Shown here: positions 50,037-61,000 of the stretch, one piece after another
Numbering within the stretch: position 1 is the stretch's first letter
How the letters are laid out: each line of letters opens with the position of its first letter
From: Limnohabitans sp. MMS-10A-178
Lineage (GTDB): Bacteria; Pseudomonadota; Gammaproteobacteria; Burkholderiales; Burkholderiaceae_C
NCBI RefSeq assembly: GCF_003063375.1
Contig: NZ_NERY01000002.1
Span: 62,001-126,000, forward strand
Length of the DNA: 64,000 bases
Direction: 5' to 3'
Translations under genes and position numbers: made by a program
The notes under the pieces: model-generated
The model's input: the letters and a program-made list of their open reading frames with translations, nothing else
What the model was told of the DNA's origin: nothing
The model's database searches: none

Positions 50037-51821
50037 TCAAGCAGTGACAGGGTCGACAGGGTCGGTGTGACGCGCTGCATTGGCTTCTAGCTTGAAAGGT
50101 TCTTGGCCCACACGGCGCAAGGTCTCGACGAAGTATTCGGCACGGCCATTGTTGGTTGGTGCGCGCAGTTCAAGGTACTTGTTGAGCACGGCCTCTATCA
50201 CGCCAGGTACTTCAGCAGCAGAGAACGAAGGTCCCACCACTTTGCCCGGACCTGCTGTGCCAGACAGTGTTGAACCATCGGAGCCTCCTAAAGTAACTTG
50301 GTACCACTCTTTGCCGTCTTTGTCGACGCCTAAGATGCCAATATGGCCGCTGTGGTGGTGGCCGCAAGAGTTGATGCAACCGCTGATGTGCAAGTCGATG
50401 GGGCCCAAATCGTCTAGCTCATCAATGTCTTGATAACGCTCTGAAATAGCAGCAGCAACCGGAATGGCACGTGCATTGGCCAAGGCACAGTAGTCGCCGC
50501 CAGGGCAGGCAATCATGTCGTTCAATAAACCAATGTTGGGGCTTGCCAAGCCCAATGCTTTGGCGTCTTGCCAAAGGTCAAACAGTTGGCTTTCGGGCAC
50601 CCAAGGCAGCACCAAGTTTTGTGAATGCGTTACACGTGCTTCGCCCCGTGAGTACTTTGCTACCAATTGCGCCGAGGCCTCAAGTTGTTCTGCTGTGGCA
50701 TCACCCGGCGCCAATCCCAAGCGTTTGAAAGACAAAGAAACTGCCCGCAAAGTTGGATTTTTGTGCGGTGCAACGTTTTGATGCAGCCAGCGTTGGAACG
50801 CAGGATCTTGTAGCTTGCTCTGATCAGATGCCGCCGTATTGGCAGGCGCTGGGGGCTCAACAAAGCAAGCTGCGACACGATCGAATTCAGCCTGTGAAAT
50901 GGTGTGAGGACCACCATCTTTGTTGACCACATCGTCAAATTCAGCCTCCACCTCATCGATGTAACGCTGACCTTCAGCCTTCACCAATATTTTGATGCGC
51001 GCTTTGTACAAGTTGTCGCGTCTGCCCCAGCGGTTGTAGACGCGCACTACGGCTTCGAGGTAGTTCATGATTTGTTGCCAAGGCAAGAACTCGCGCACCA
51101 AGGTGCCGATGATGGGGGTACGGCCCATGCCGCCGCCCACCCATATCTTGAAGCCAACTTCACCATTTGTATTTTTAACAAGCTGCAAGCCGACATCGTG
51201 CCAACCAATGGCGGCCCGGTCTTCTTTGGCGCCTGTGATGGCAATTTTGAACTTGCGGGGCAAGAATGCGAACTCGGGGTGCAAGGTGCTCCACTGACGC
51301 AAAATTTCAGCGTAGGGCCGGGAGTCGACCACCTCATCTACGGCCACACCCGCCAATTCGTCAGTGGTGATGTTGCGAATGCAATTGCCGCTGGTTTGAA
51401 TGCCGTGCATGTCCACTGTGGCCAAAAGGTCCATGACGTCGGCCGACTTGTCTAGGGGAATCCAGTTGAATTGAACGTTTTGGCGAGTTGTGAAGTGGCC
51501 GTAGCCTTTGATGAGCTTGGGTGATTTGCCAGGCAGCAGGTCTTGTTGCGCTTGGGCTTTGGCAAACAATGTTTCTTCAGGTTGGTCGAAATCTTTTGCA
51601 ATGGTGGCCAGAACACTCAATTGTTTGGCGGAAATTTCGCCATAAGGCACAGCCACGCGCAGCATGGGTGCGTAGCGCTGCACGTACCAGCCGTTTTGTA
51701 GGCGAAGCGGACGAAATTCTTCATCTGACAATTGGCCTTTTTGCCAACGCTCCAGTTGGTCGCGGTGCTGCGCTGCTCGCAGTTTGACAAACTGGCGGTC
51801 GAAATCTGTGTATTGGTACAT
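50037..51821 (-). CDS. cysI: Sulfite reductase hemoprotein (siroheme/[4Fe-4S])
   Basis: 594 aa. The siroheme and [4Fe-4S] cysteines are in CPGGDYCALANARA and CINSCGHHHSGHIG, and both nitrite/sulfite reductase half-domains are present. First gene of the operon. There is no cysJ flavoprotein, so electrons probably come from ferredoxin; fdxA and an FNR lie just beyond cysN. Reduces sulfite to sulfide. Confidence 0.93.
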   Translation of the reverse strand: MYQYTDFDRQFVKLRAAQHRDQLERWQKGQLSDEEFRPLRLQNGWYVQRYAPMLRVAVPYGEISAKQLSVLATIAKDFDQPEETLFAKAQAQQDLLPGKSPKLIKGYGHFTTRQNVQFNWIPLDKSADVMDLLATVDMHGIQTSGNCIRNITTDELAGVAVDEVVDSRPYAEILRQWSTLHPEFAFLPRKFKIAITGAKEDRAAIGWHDVGLQLVKNTNGEVGFKIWVGGGMGRTPIIGTLVREFLPWQQIMNYLEAVVRVYNRWGRRDNLYKARIKILVKAEGQRYIDEVEAEFDDVVNKDGGPHTISQAEFDRVAACFVEPPAPANTAASDQSKLQDPAFQRWLHQNVAPHKNPTLRAVSLSFKRLGLAPGDATAEQLEASAQLVAKYSRGEARVTHSQNLVLPWVPESQLFDLWQDAKALGLASPNIGLLNDMIACPGGDYCALANARAIPVAAAISERYQDIDELDDLGPIDLHISGCINSCGHHHSGHIGILGVDKDGKEWYQVTLGGSDGSTLSGTAGPGKVVGPSFSAAEVPGVIEAVLNKYLELRAPTNNGRAEYFVETLRRVGQEPFKLEANAARHTDPVDPVTA

Positions 51822-51919
51822 GGGGTGGAAAAAAAGTGGTGGTGGCGGCCAATGCCGACCAAGTGTTGAACTCTACGGGTTCTTTATGCCATTTCAAACT
51901 ACTTAATCGTTTGACATAT

Positions 51920-51940
51920 ATGCTTTTTGATCATAAGCAT
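51920..51940. promoter_or_regulatory. Inverted repeat in the cysI / binding-protein divergent region
   Basis: ATGCTT-N9-AAGCAT lies about 100 bp upstream of cysI and 84 bp before the divergent binding protein gene. It could bind a LysR-type sulfur regulator such as CysB, but the CysB consensus is loose and I cannot confirm it. Confidence 0.3.
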
Positions 51941-52023
51941 TAAGCCGAGCCGAGGTAGGGAAATGTCTCCAAAGTGACTGGAATTGGACTAACTGATACA
52001 GTTTCACTTTTCAGGAGTACGAA

Positions 52024-53232
52024 ATGAAGTCTTGGTTATTGGGTGTTTGTGCAGTGGCAATGGGCGCCACATCGGCTTTGTCTGTGCAAGCGCAGGCCCC
52101 CATTCGAATTGGTGAAATCAACAGTTATTCAGCCATTCCTCAATTCACAATACCTTACAAGCAAGGCTGGCAATTGGCGGTGGAGGAAATCAATGCTTCC
52201 GGTGGATTGCTGGGTCGCAAAGTTGAAGTGATTGCGCGAGATGACGCCGGTAAGCCAGAAGACGCATTGCGACATGCCATTGAGTTGACCAGCCAAGAAA
52301 AGGTAGATGTTTTGGCAGGTGGTTTCTTGTCCAACGTGGGTTTGGCCTTGGCCGATCATGCATTGCGAACCAAGCGCCTATTTGTAGCCAGCGAACCCCT
52401 CACAGATGCCATCGTTTGGGACAAAGGCAATCGCTATACCTTCAGATTGCGCGCCAGCACCTACATGCAAGCCGCCATGTTGGTAGAAGAGGCTGCCAAA
52501 TTGCCGGCCAAGCGCTGGGCCACCTTGGCACCCAATTATGAGTACGGTCAAAGTGCCGTGGCCAGTTTCAAAGAACTTCTGAAGGCCAAAAGGCCTGACG
52601 TGGAATTTGTTGGAGAGCAATGGCCCGCACTTGGAAAAATTGATGCGGGTAGCAGCTTGAGCGCACTCATGCAAAGCAAGCCCGATGCCATTTTCAATGT
52701 GACCTTTGGCGCTGACTTGGCCAAATTGGTTCGAGAAGGCAACCAGCGCGGTATTTTCCCAAAAGTACCCGTGGTGTCGATGTTGTCTGGTGAACCCGAA
52801 TACCTAGAGGTGCTGAAGGATGAAACGCCCAAGGGTTGGATCGTGACAGGCTACCCATGGGATCAAATTGACACCAAGGAGCATGGTTCTTTTGCAGCCA
52901 ACTATTACAAGAAATTCAAAGAGAATCCCAAGCTGGGTTCGGTGGTGGGCTATGCCACCATGCAAGCTATTTTTGCGGGCATCAAAAAAGCGGGCAGCAC
53001 TGACAATGAAAAATTGATTGTGGCCATGCGGGGTCTGAAGTTCAGCACACCCTTTGGCCCTGCCGAGTTCCGCGCCATTGATCAACAGTCGACCATGGGT
53101 GCGTATGTGGGCAAGTTGGATTTGCGTGGCAATCAGGGCACCATGACGCAGTGGCGTTATGCCGATGGCAAAAATTATCAGCCTACCGATGCTTATGTCA
53201 AAGCGCGCCGCCCAGCAGCAGCACAGCAATAA
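52024..53232 (+). CDS. Liv-type ABC transporter periplasmic binding protein (orphan)
   Basis: 402 aa with a signal peptide ending at VQAQA. Type I binding fold (IRIGEINSYSAIPQFTIPYKQGWQLAVEEINASGGLLGRKVEV...DVLAGGFLSNVGLALADHALRTKRLFVASEPL). No permease or ATPase genes are adjacent. The two Liv-type ATPase genes at the right edge of the window are 10 kb away. Ligand unknown. It ends 2 bp before the convergent mnmC. Confidence 0.88.
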   Translation: MKSWLLGVCAVAMGATSALSVQAQAPIRIGEINSYSAIPQFTIPYKQGWQLAVEEINASGGLLGRKVEVIARDDAGKPEDALRHAIELTSQEKVDVLAGGFLSNVGLALADHALRTKRLFVASEPLTDAIVWDKGNRYTFRLRASTYMQAAMLVEEAAKLPAKRWATLAPNYEYGQSAVASFKELLKAKRPDVEFVGEQWPALGKIDAGSSLSALMQSKPDAIFNVTFGADLAKLVREGNQRGIFPKVPVVSMLSGEPEYLEVLKDETPKGWIVTGYPWDQIDTKEHGSFAANYYKKFKENPKLGSVVGYATMQAIFAGIKKAGSTDNEKLIVAMRGLKFSTPFGPAEFRAIDQQSTMGAYVGKLDLRGNQGTMTQWRYADGKNYQPTDAYVKARRPAAAQQ

Positions 53233-53234
53233 GG

Positions 53235-54944
53235 TCAGCCAAATCGGTTAGCAGCCATCAGTTTGGCCAAAGAGGCAGCCATGGGCAAGGGCTCATGGTT
53301 GACTTGTGCAGCCAATAGCTCTCCACACAAAACAGACCAACTGATGCCTCTGGCCCCGAGCCCAGTGCAAACAGTCAGCCCCTTGAGTTCGGGGTGAGAG
53401 AAAGCGCCAACCGCTGGAAGCCTGTCAGGCAGTGCCATGCGGATGGCTGCCCAGGCTGTAGTTTGCTCCAAATCAATTTGATTCAAGATCTCATCTTTCC
53501 AAGCAGGCATGAGTTCAGCCCATTGCTGCATATTTGAGACTTGATCTTCATGGCGTGTTTGCAAATCAAAGTCGTTGCGCTGAAAGCTAGATCCAACAAC
53601 CCAATACGGTTCTTGACATTGCTGATGGCAGATCAAACTCCCATGACCATTCACAGGAAAATGCGGCAATGACTGTTGCATGTTTGGGGGCAACAAGCGC
53701 ATTGGCCCGATGCTCACTTGTCCACGCAAAGCAGTGGCGGGCAGGTGAGGGAGGGGCGCAACTTGCGTTGAAGGCTTGATGCTGTCGATCAGTGCTTGAG
53801 CATCATAGGCATTTGCCAATACCAACAGTGGAGCTTGCGCAATGAGCTTGCCTTGAGCGTCTGAGCATTGCCACTGCTGATTGTGTGCATGGAGCTGGGC
53901 TACTTTTTGCTCAGTGAGTAATTCAATGTTGTGGTGCTTTAACTGGGCTTTCACCAAGCTTTGGGGCTGAAGCCAACCAGCCAAGTTGTGCCATAGCGCT
54001 GCGGTCTGCTCCGTCAGACCTGCTGCCAGTTTTTGTGGCGTGGTGGCTTGTGTGCTCCATTCGTGACCTGCCTCAGGCCAGCGATGGCCCTTTGGCAACT
54101 CGCGTTTGCCGGCATAGCGATGCTCAAGCAAACTCGACAAACTCCAATCTAGGCCATGGTCAAGTAGCGCTTGTGCCCTTTGAATGGTTGCTCGCACACC
54201 ATCCCGCGTGATGCGAGACAGCACATTGTTGTCGGGTGAAACATGGGTTGCCAAAATACCCGCCGGTAAGCCAGAAGCGCCTGCACCCAACGTCTCACCT
54301 TGATCTAGAACTTGTACTTTCCAACCCCGGGTAGCAAGGCTGTGCGCCACAGCCGAGCCAGCTAAGCCCGCCCCAACGACAATTGCATTCTTGAACAACT
54401 CTGGGGGTTGACGCATGGCCGACTTGACTTGCCAAGGCGGTTGGTAGCAGGCGTTTTGTTTGGATGAGTCGATTTGAAAACCAGCGCTCTGGAGCTCGGC
54501 CATGCAATCTGAAGAAGCGTTGTGCCATTGCAGATGTGTGCCAGGCTTGCACAGTCTTGCTAAGGTTTTCACACCCCAAGTGTCGATATGGTCAACGCAG
54601 ATGCTGTGACTTGCAATGTCAATTTCTTTGGCTATTTGGGGTGTATCCCCAATACAAAGTGTCAATTGAATTTGGCCCTGTTCAAAGACAAATCGATGAA
54701 CACCTGGCAGTAAACCCACGCAGGCAGACCTCAGCCTAGGGTCAAGATTTTGTGGGACCTGAGTGCTGAATGCCGTGTAAAAAAGATGAGTGGGTGAATT
54801 AGGATCTTGGCACCACGCATCCAGGGTGTGTAGAAACGATTCTCCCCCACCAAATTCAGTGTCTAAAGCATGCCAATTGCTTTGCTCAGGTGCTCTATTT
54901 TGCCAATGGCTTGCGTGAAAATTAGGCGCTGGGAGGGGGGACAT
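53235..54944 (-). CDS. mnmC: MnmC-type tRNA-modification enzyme with reduced methyltransferase half
   Basis: 569 aa from the ATG at 54944. The C-terminal FAD oxidase half is complete ([30 protein letters not shown]; late [16 protein letters not shown]). It removes the carboxymethyl group of cmnm5s2U34 in tRNA. The N-terminal methyltransferase half is recognisable ([39 protein letters not shown]) but lacks a clear DxFxPxxNPxxW region, so the methyl-transfer step may be lost or altered. Overlaps yggX by 23 bp. Confidence 0.82.
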   Translation of the reverse strand: MSPLPAPNFHASHWQNRAPEQSNWHALDTEFGGGESFLHTLDAWCQDPNSPTHLFYTAFSTQVPQNLDPRLRSACVGLLPGVHRFVFEQGQIQLTLCIGDTPQIAKEIDIASHSICVDHIDTWGVKTLARLCKPGTHLQWHNASSDCMAELQSAGFQIDSSKQNACYQPPWQVKSAMRQPPELFKNAIVVGAGLAGSAVAHSLATRGWKVQVLDQGETLGAGASGLPAGILATHVSPDNNVLSRITRDGVRATIQRAQALLDHGLDWSLSSLLEHRYAGKRELPKGHRWPEAGHEWSTQATTPQKLAAGLTEQTAALWHNLAGWLQPQSLVKAQLKHHNIELLTEQKVAQLHAHNQQWQCSDAQGKLIAQAPLLVLANAYDAQALIDSIKPSTQVAPLPHLPATALRGQVSIGPMRLLPPNMQQSLPHFPVNGHGSLICHQQCQEPYWVVGSSFQRNDFDLQTRHEDQVSNMQQWAELMPAWKDEILNQIDLEQTTAWAAIRMALPDRLPAVGAFSHPELKGLTVCTGLGARGISWSVLCGELLAAQVNHEPLPMAASLAKLMAANRFG

Positions 54945-55197
54945 AACCTTGGGCTGCGTCGGCGCCGGCGCCAAAGAAATGGTTTTCCATTTGGCGTGCC
55001 AAGTATTGGCGTGCTCGGGCATCTGCCAAGTTCAAGCGGTTTTCATTGACCAACATGGTTTGGTGCTTGAGCCATGCGGCCCATGCTTCTTTGCTGACAT
55101 TTTCCCAAATGCGTTTGCCCAATTCACCGGGATAGGGTGGAAAGTCCAGACCCTCGGCTTCTGCTTCTAATTTGATGCATTTGACTGTACGTGCCAT
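54922..55197 (-). CDS. yggX: Oxidative damage protection / Fe(II) trafficking protein YggX
   Basis: 91 aa, complete family: [66 protein letters not shown]. Protects Fe-S clusters from oxidative damage (family knowledge). Near mnmC and a ferredoxin reductase; the context fits Fe-S maintenance. Confidence 0.95.
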   Translation of the reverse strand: MARTVKCIKLEAEAEGLDFPPYPGELGKRIWENVSKEAWAAWLKHQTMLVNENRLNLADARARQYLARQMENHFFGAGADAAQGYVPPPSA

Positions 55198-55313
55198 GAT
55201 GTTCCTTGATTATTCTTACGATGAGTGAGGTATAGGGATATAAAATTATTGTATTTCCAATACCAGCAGATAAGTCTGAAAATGGCTTGTTTTGTTTAAA
55301 TCCCCTAGGCTTT

Positions 55314-56090
55314 ATGAGTGCATTTTTAGAAGAAAAAGTTCTCAGTGTTCATCACTGGACGGACCGTTTGTTTAGCTTCACCACCACACGCGATCAGGCT
55401 TTGCGTTTTTCTAATGGTCATTTCACCATGATTGGCCTTCGAGGTGACAACGGCAAACCCTTGCTTAGAGCCTATAGCATTGCCAGTGCCAATTATGAAG
55501 AACACCTCGAGTTTTTGAGCATCAAAGTGCCAGATGGCCCGCTCACATCGAAACTGCAACACATCCAAGTGGGCGACACCATTGTGGTGGGTCGCAAACC
55601 CACGGGCACACTTCTCATTGATTACCTCACACCCGCCAAGCGTCTCTACCTCATTGGCACGGGCACCGGTCTGGCCCCTTTCATGAGCATCATCCGCGAC
55701 CCTGAAACCTATGAACGGTTTGAGCAAGTGGTGTTGTTGCATGGGGTGCGCGAAGTCAAAGAACTGGCCTACCACGACTACATTACCCAAGAGCTTCCGC
55801 AAAATGAGTTTTTGGGGGAGATGGTTAGCAAGCAACTTTTGTACTATCCCACAGTCACTCGGGAGGCGTTTGAGCATCAAGGCCGAGTGACGGAGTTGTT
55901 AGAAAACGGCACCATCGGTTCAGACCTAGGAATACCAACTTTGAATCCTGCAGAAGATCGCGTCATGATCTGCGGCAGTCCCGAAATGTTGCGCGACCTC
56001 AAAGCGTTGTGTGAAAAACTTGGCTTTGTCGAAGGCAATACCAGTATCCCTGGTCAGTTCGTGATAGAACGAGCTTTTGTTGAAAGCTAA
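55314..56090 (+). CDS. fpr: Ferredoxin/flavodoxin--NADP reductase, plant-type (Fpr)
   Basis: 258 aa from the ATG at 55314 (an earlier in-frame start at 55287 has no support). FAD-binding RAYSIAS, NADP-binding GTGTGLAPFMSIIRD and the C-terminal MICGSPEMLRDLKALCEKLGF...IERAFVES. This is a second, unrelated NADP-ferredoxin reductase in the window. Three bases ahead of dsbB. Confidence 0.93.
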   Translation: MSAFLEEKVLSVHHWTDRLFSFTTTRDQALRFSNGHFTMIGLRGDNGKPLLRAYSIASANYEEHLEFLSIKVPDGPLTSKLQHIQVGDTIVVGRKPTGTLLIDYLTPAKRLYLIGTGTGLAPFMSIIRDPETYERFEQVVLLHGVREVKELAYHDYITQELPQNEFLGEMVSKQLLYYPTVTREAFEHQGRVTELLENGTIGSDLGIPTLNPAEDRVMICGSPEMLRDLKALCEKLGFVEGNTSIPGQFVIERAFVES

Positions 56091-56093
56091 TTC

Positions 56094-56618
56094 TTGATCT
56101 ACCTCCCCACTCACCGTTGGCTCGCCTTGGTTGCGCTTGCTTGTCTAGGTATGCTGGCTTTCGGTATTTTGTATTTGCAAAATCATTTGGGCCTAGAGCC
56201 TTGCCCCATGTGCATTGTTCAGCGTTATGCACTCATTGGCGTCTTGGTGTGGTGTGTGCTGGGTGCCGGTGCCAATTCGCCTAGGCGCACTTTAATCATG
56301 TCGTGGATGGCCTTGCTCACAGCGGGCTTTGGGGCTTTCGTGGCTGCGCGACAAACATGGCTTCAGTGGTATCCCCCTGAGGTGGTTTCATGTGGTCGTG
56401 ATTTTTACGGCATGATTGAAAACTTTCCCCTGCAACGCGCCGTGCCTATGATTTTTAAGGGCAGTGGCGATTGCAGCAAGATCGATTGGAGCTTTCTGGG
56501 AGGCTCCATTGCCAACTGGTCTTTTGTTGCCTTCGCAGGCATCTTTGTGCTGATCCTTCTGCTTCGTTGGCGCGATGGCTTGTTTAGAGCAACGCCACCA
56601 TCTGAGCAAATTAGCTGA
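56094..56618 (+). CDS. dsbB: Disulfide-bond formation protein DsbB
   Basis: 174 aa, four membrane segments. The redox pairs are CPMC (Cys37, Cys40) and Cys100/Cys127 in the second periplasmic loop. Reoxidises DsbA and passes electrons to quinone. A TTG start at 56094, 3 bp after fpr, is needed to keep the first membrane segment. The 3' end overlaps argA convergently by 8 bp. Confidence 0.9.
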   Translation: MIYLPTHRWLALVALACLGMLAFGILYLQNHLGLEPCPMCIVQRYALIGVLVWCVLGAGANSPRRTLIMSWMALLTAGFGAFVAARQTWLQWYPPEVVSCGRDFYGMIENFPLQRAVPMIFKGSGDCSKIDWSFLGGSIANWSFVAFAGIFVLILLLRWRDGLFRATPPSEQIS

Positions 56619-57960
56619 GCTTTTTAACCAGCACTTGGCTGCGCCTGTCCCAGTTGTATTTGCGTTTGCGTCCATCTGGCAGCCAGTCGGGGTCCATTTG
56701 TACAAAGCCACGCTTGATAAACCAATGCATGGTGCGGGTGGTGAGTACAAAAATACTTTTCAAACCCATGGCCCGCGCGCGTTGTTCGATGCGCTTCAAT
56801 ATTTTTTCACCATCCCCTTGACCTTGAGATTGAGGCAACACAGTGAGCGCTGCCATTTCCGCAGTTTGAGCTTCAGCGTAGGGGTAGAGGGCAGCACAGG
56901 CAAAGATCACGCCGTCGTGTTCAATGATGGTGTAGTGATCGACATCACGCTCAATTTCTGTGCGATTGCGCTTGACCAAAGTACCGTCGTTTTCAAAGGG
57001 CTCAATGAGCTGCAAAATGCCGCCCACGTCATCTGACGTTGCTTCGCGCAACTCTTCGAGTTTTTCATCGATCACCATGGTGCCAATGCCATCGTGCACG
57101 TAGATCTCTAAAAGCAATGCACCATCAACTGCAAACGGCAAAATATGGCTTCGCTCAACACCTTCTTTGCAAGCTTTCACGCAATGTTGCAAGTAAAAAG
57201 CGATGTCTGTTGGCAAAAGTGCTGGCGGCAGTTTCTTCAATAAACTTTCTGCTGCAGCCAACGGCAGTTCTGTGTCGATGGGATTGTCTTCAGACTCGGG
57301 TTCTTCAGGCTTGATGCGCAAACCAGGAATCTCGGTTAAGAAAATCAGTTTGTCAGCTTGAAGTTCAATGGCCACGCTGGTGGCCACCTCTTCCATCGAC
57401 AAGTTAAAGGCTTCCCCTGTTGGCGAAAAACCAAAAGGAGACAGCAACACCATGGCACCCATGTTGAGTGTTTGGGTGATGCCGGCCACATCTACTTTGC
57501 GAACCAAGCCTGAGTGCTGAAAATCGACGCCATCGACAATGCCAACGGGCCTGGCTGTGAGGAAGTTGCCGCTGATGACCCGCACCGTTGAGCCAGCCAT
57601 GGGCGTGTTGGGCAAGCCTTGACTGAATGCTGCTTCGATTTCATAGCGCAGTTGACCGGCTGCTTCTTGGGCGCAGTCGAGTGCCACTTCGTCTGTAATT
57701 CTGATGCCTTGAGAGTATTTGGGCACATGCCCTTTGGCCAACAGCTGCTCGTTCACTTGAGGCCTGAAGCCGTGAACCAGCACAATTTTCACGCCCATGC
57801 TCTGAATTAAGGCCAAATCTTGGGCCAAGTGCTGAAGTTTGCCCGCCGCAATGGCTTCACCTGCAATGCCCACCACAAAGGTTTTGCCGCGGTGCATGTG
57901 AATATACGGCGCCACCGAGCGAAACCAAGGTACGAAGGTGAAGTTAAAGACAGTGGACAT
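56611..57960 (-). CDS. argA: N-acetylglutamate synthase ArgA
   Basis: 449 aa. An N-terminal amino-acid-kinase-like domain (FVVGIAGEAIAAGKLQHLAQDLALIQSMGVKIVLVHGFRPQV) is followed by a GNAT acetyltransferase domain (AEMAALTVLPQSQGQGDGEKILKRIEQRARAMGLKSIFVLTT). The first step of arginine synthesis, usually inhibited by arginine. The length is typical. Confidence 0.93.
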   Translation of the reverse strand: MSTVFNFTFVPWFRSVAPYIHMHRGKTFVVGIAGEAIAAGKLQHLAQDLALIQSMGVKIVLVHGFRPQVNEQLLAKGHVPKYSQGIRITDEVALDCAQEAAGQLRYEIEAAFSQGLPNTPMAGSTVRVISGNFLTARPVGIVDGVDFQHSGLVRKVDVAGITQTLNMGAMVLLSPFGFSPTGEAFNLSMEEVATSVAIELQADKLIFLTEIPGLRIKPEEPESEDNPIDTELPLAAAESLLKKLPPALLPTDIAFYLQHCVKACKEGVERSHILPFAVDGALLLEIYVHDGIGTMVIDEKLEELREATSDDVGGILQLIEPFENDGTLVKRNRTEIERDVDHYTIIEHDGVIFACAALYPYAEAQTAEMAALTVLPQSQGQGDGEKILKRIEQRARAMGLKSIFVLTTRTMHWFIKRGFVQMDPDWLPDGRKRKYNWDRRSQVLVKKLS

Positions 57961-58038
57961 GAACTTGTGAATCTCTAGAAAAGGGCCAAGACAGCGGATA
58001 ATTCAGGCCTTACGCCATCCCTGATTTTTACAGAAGTT

Positions 58039-61000
58039 TTGCCTTTGTCTGCCACCCCTTTGAAAATCGAGTTCCCAGAGTCTTTGCCGGTGTCGGCAAA
58101 GCGCGACGAAATCGCTAAAGCCATGGCGGAACATCAGGTCATCATTGTCTGCGGTGAGACCGGATCGGGCAAAACCACACAGCTGCCCAAAATTGCCCTG
58201 ACTTTGGGCCGCGGTCGACTGAATGCGCCGCCAGGCCAAAGAGGCAAGTGGATTGGTCATACGCAACCCAGGCGTATTGCGGCCAGCAGTGTGGCCAAAA
58301 GAATTGCCGAAGAGCTCAAAACGCCACTGGGCGACGTGGTGGGCTACAAAGTGCGATTTCAAGATCGGCTGTCTAGAGACGCATCGGTCAAGCTCATGAC
58401 AGACGGTATCTTGCTGGCTGAAACTCAAAACGACCCCCTTTTAGAAGCTTACGACACCCTCATCATTGACGAAGCGCACGAGCGCAGTTTGAACATTGAT
58501 TTCTTGCTGGGCTATTTGCGCCAAATTTTGCCCCGCCGACCCGACCTCAAAGTGGTGGTCACTTCTGCCACCATTGACGCCGATCGGTTTGCTCAGCACT
58601 TTGCTTCAAGCAAAGGGCCAGCTCCCGTCATCATGGTATCGGGCCGCACTTTTCCCGTTGAAATGCGTTGGCGTCCCTTTGAAGAAACGCGTGACCACGA
58701 TTTGAACGATGCCATTGCTGAGGCCGTAGACGAGCTGTGGTCTGGTAACGCGGCCGGCGATATTCTGGTGTTCTTGCCAGGTGAGCGTGAAATTCGAGAA
58801 GCAGCAGACCATTTGCGCAAGCATCTTTCGCACAGCGCCGTCACAAGAGGCGCTGAAGTACTGCCGCTGTTCTCTCGCTTGTCGCAGGCAGACCAAGAGC
58901 GGGTGTTTGATTCACACTCAGGCCGACGCATTGTGCTGGCCACCAACGTGGCTGAAACGTCACTCACGGTGCCTGGCATTCGGTATGTGATCGATGTGGG
59001 CACTGCACGTGTTAAGCGTTATAGCTTGCGAAGCAAGGTAGAGCAATTGATGGTAGAGCCCATTAGCCAAGCTGCGGCCAACCAGCGTGCGGGTCGATGC
59101 GGCCGCGTCGCCAACGGCATTTGCATCCGCTTGTATGAAGAAAAAGATTTCAATGGTCGTCCAAGTTTTACCGATCCAGAAATCTTGCGTTCTTCATTGG
59201 CTGGTGTGATTCTGCGCATGAAGTCTTTGCATTTGGGTGTGGTTGACGATTTCCCATTCATTGAGGCGCCCTCTAAACGTGCCATCACAGATGGGTATCA
59301 GTTGTTGGCTGAGTTGGGTGCTGTTGACGATGCCAATGACCTCACTCGAATTGGTGTTGAGTTGGCCAGGTTGCCTTTGGACCCCCGCGTAGGCCGAATG
59401 ATTTTGGAAGCTCGCGACAGACAGGCTTTAGACGAAGTGTTGGTGATTGCCAGCGCTTTGTCAGTGCAAGACGTTCGAGACAGGCCACTTGAGGCGCAGG
59501 CGCAAGCCGATCAGGCGCATGTCAAATTTGACGATGAGAAAAGTGAGTTCACCGGCTACTTGAAACTCTGGCAGTGGTTGGGCGAAGCACGCGGCGGTAA
59601 AACACCTGCTGGGGCAGAGCACAAGCTCAGTAATCGGCAGTATGAACAATTGCTTCGGCAAAACTTTGTCAACATTCGTCGTGTGAGAGAGTGGCGCGAT
59701 ACCCACACTCAACTTCACACCACGGTGGCAGAGCATCGTTGGCAGTTGAATACCAAGCCAGCCAGCTACGAGCAAATTCACATGTCGATGTTGGCGGGTT
59801 TGCTGGGCAACGTAGGTTGCAAGCAAGATGATGAGGAGGTTTACTTAGGTGCTCGTGGCATTAAGTTTTATCGCCATCCAGGTGCCCATTTGTCGAAAAA
59901 ACCTGGCCGCTGGACGGTGGTCTCTGAGCTGGTCGAAACCACGCGTTTGTTTGGCCGTGGCATTGCCAATATTGAGGCTTCCTGGCTAGAGCAAGTGGGT
60001 GCCCATTTGCTTCGCAAGCAACTTTTAGATCCGCATTGGGAAAAGAAATCGGCTGAAGTCATTGCGCTTGAGCGAGCCACACTTTATGGCTTGGTCATTT
60101 ACAGTGGCAGGCGAGTGCCTTTTGGCAAGGTCGACCCGCAATCTGCTCGTGAAATTTTTATTCGTGAAGCCTTGGTTCATGGCCAATGGGAAACCAATTT
60201 GCCCTTCTTGGCGGCCAATCACAAGATGATTGCCAAAGTGGAGGAGCTTGAACACAAGTCGCGCAGGCAAGATGTGTTGGTTGACGATGAACTTATTTTT
60301 GCTTTTTACGATCAACAAATTCCTGCTGATGTCTGCTCTGGTCGATTGTTAGAAGCCTGGTATCGCAAAGAGTATCAGCGCCAGCCCCAACTGCTTTTGC
60401 TAACACGTGAAGAGCTGATGCGCCACGAAGCGGCGGGCATTACGACGCAGGCATTTCCCAAAACCATTCGTTTGGGGGGTACCGATTGCACAGCCACATA
60501 TTTGCATGAGCCAGGCGATGCTCGCGACGGTGTGACGGTAACTGTTCCCTTGTTTGTGTTGAACCAGGTGAATGAAGAGCGTTGTGAGTGGCTGGTGCCT
60601 GGCTTGCTCAAGGACAAAATTCATGCGCTACTAAAAAGCTTGCCGCAAAAGCCGCGTTCAAGGTTTGTACCCTTGCCTGATTCGGCGGGCAAGTTGGCAG
60701 AGGCCTTGGGCCAAGCTGAAATTTTTGGGTCTGGTTCATTGACCGATGTGCTTTTGAAAAAAGTGCGCGACATCTCCAGCCTCGATGTGAAACGGGCCGA
60801 CTTCAAGTTGGACATGCTGAGCGCGCACTTGTTCATGAACCTGCGAGTGGTCGATGAGCATGGCAGACAACTGGGGATGGGGCGCAATTTGGGCGCCCTG
60901 AAAGCCGAATGGGGTTCGCAAGCGCGAGGTGCTTTTCAAGCTTTGGCACAACTCAAGGTTCAAGCGACGACCGGCGCTAATCACGATGCTCCCAAGACAA

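Noticed and set aside
53233-53260. Terminator between the binding protein gene and mnmC
   Set aside because: The two stops are only 2 bp apart and no hairpin with T tract is present.
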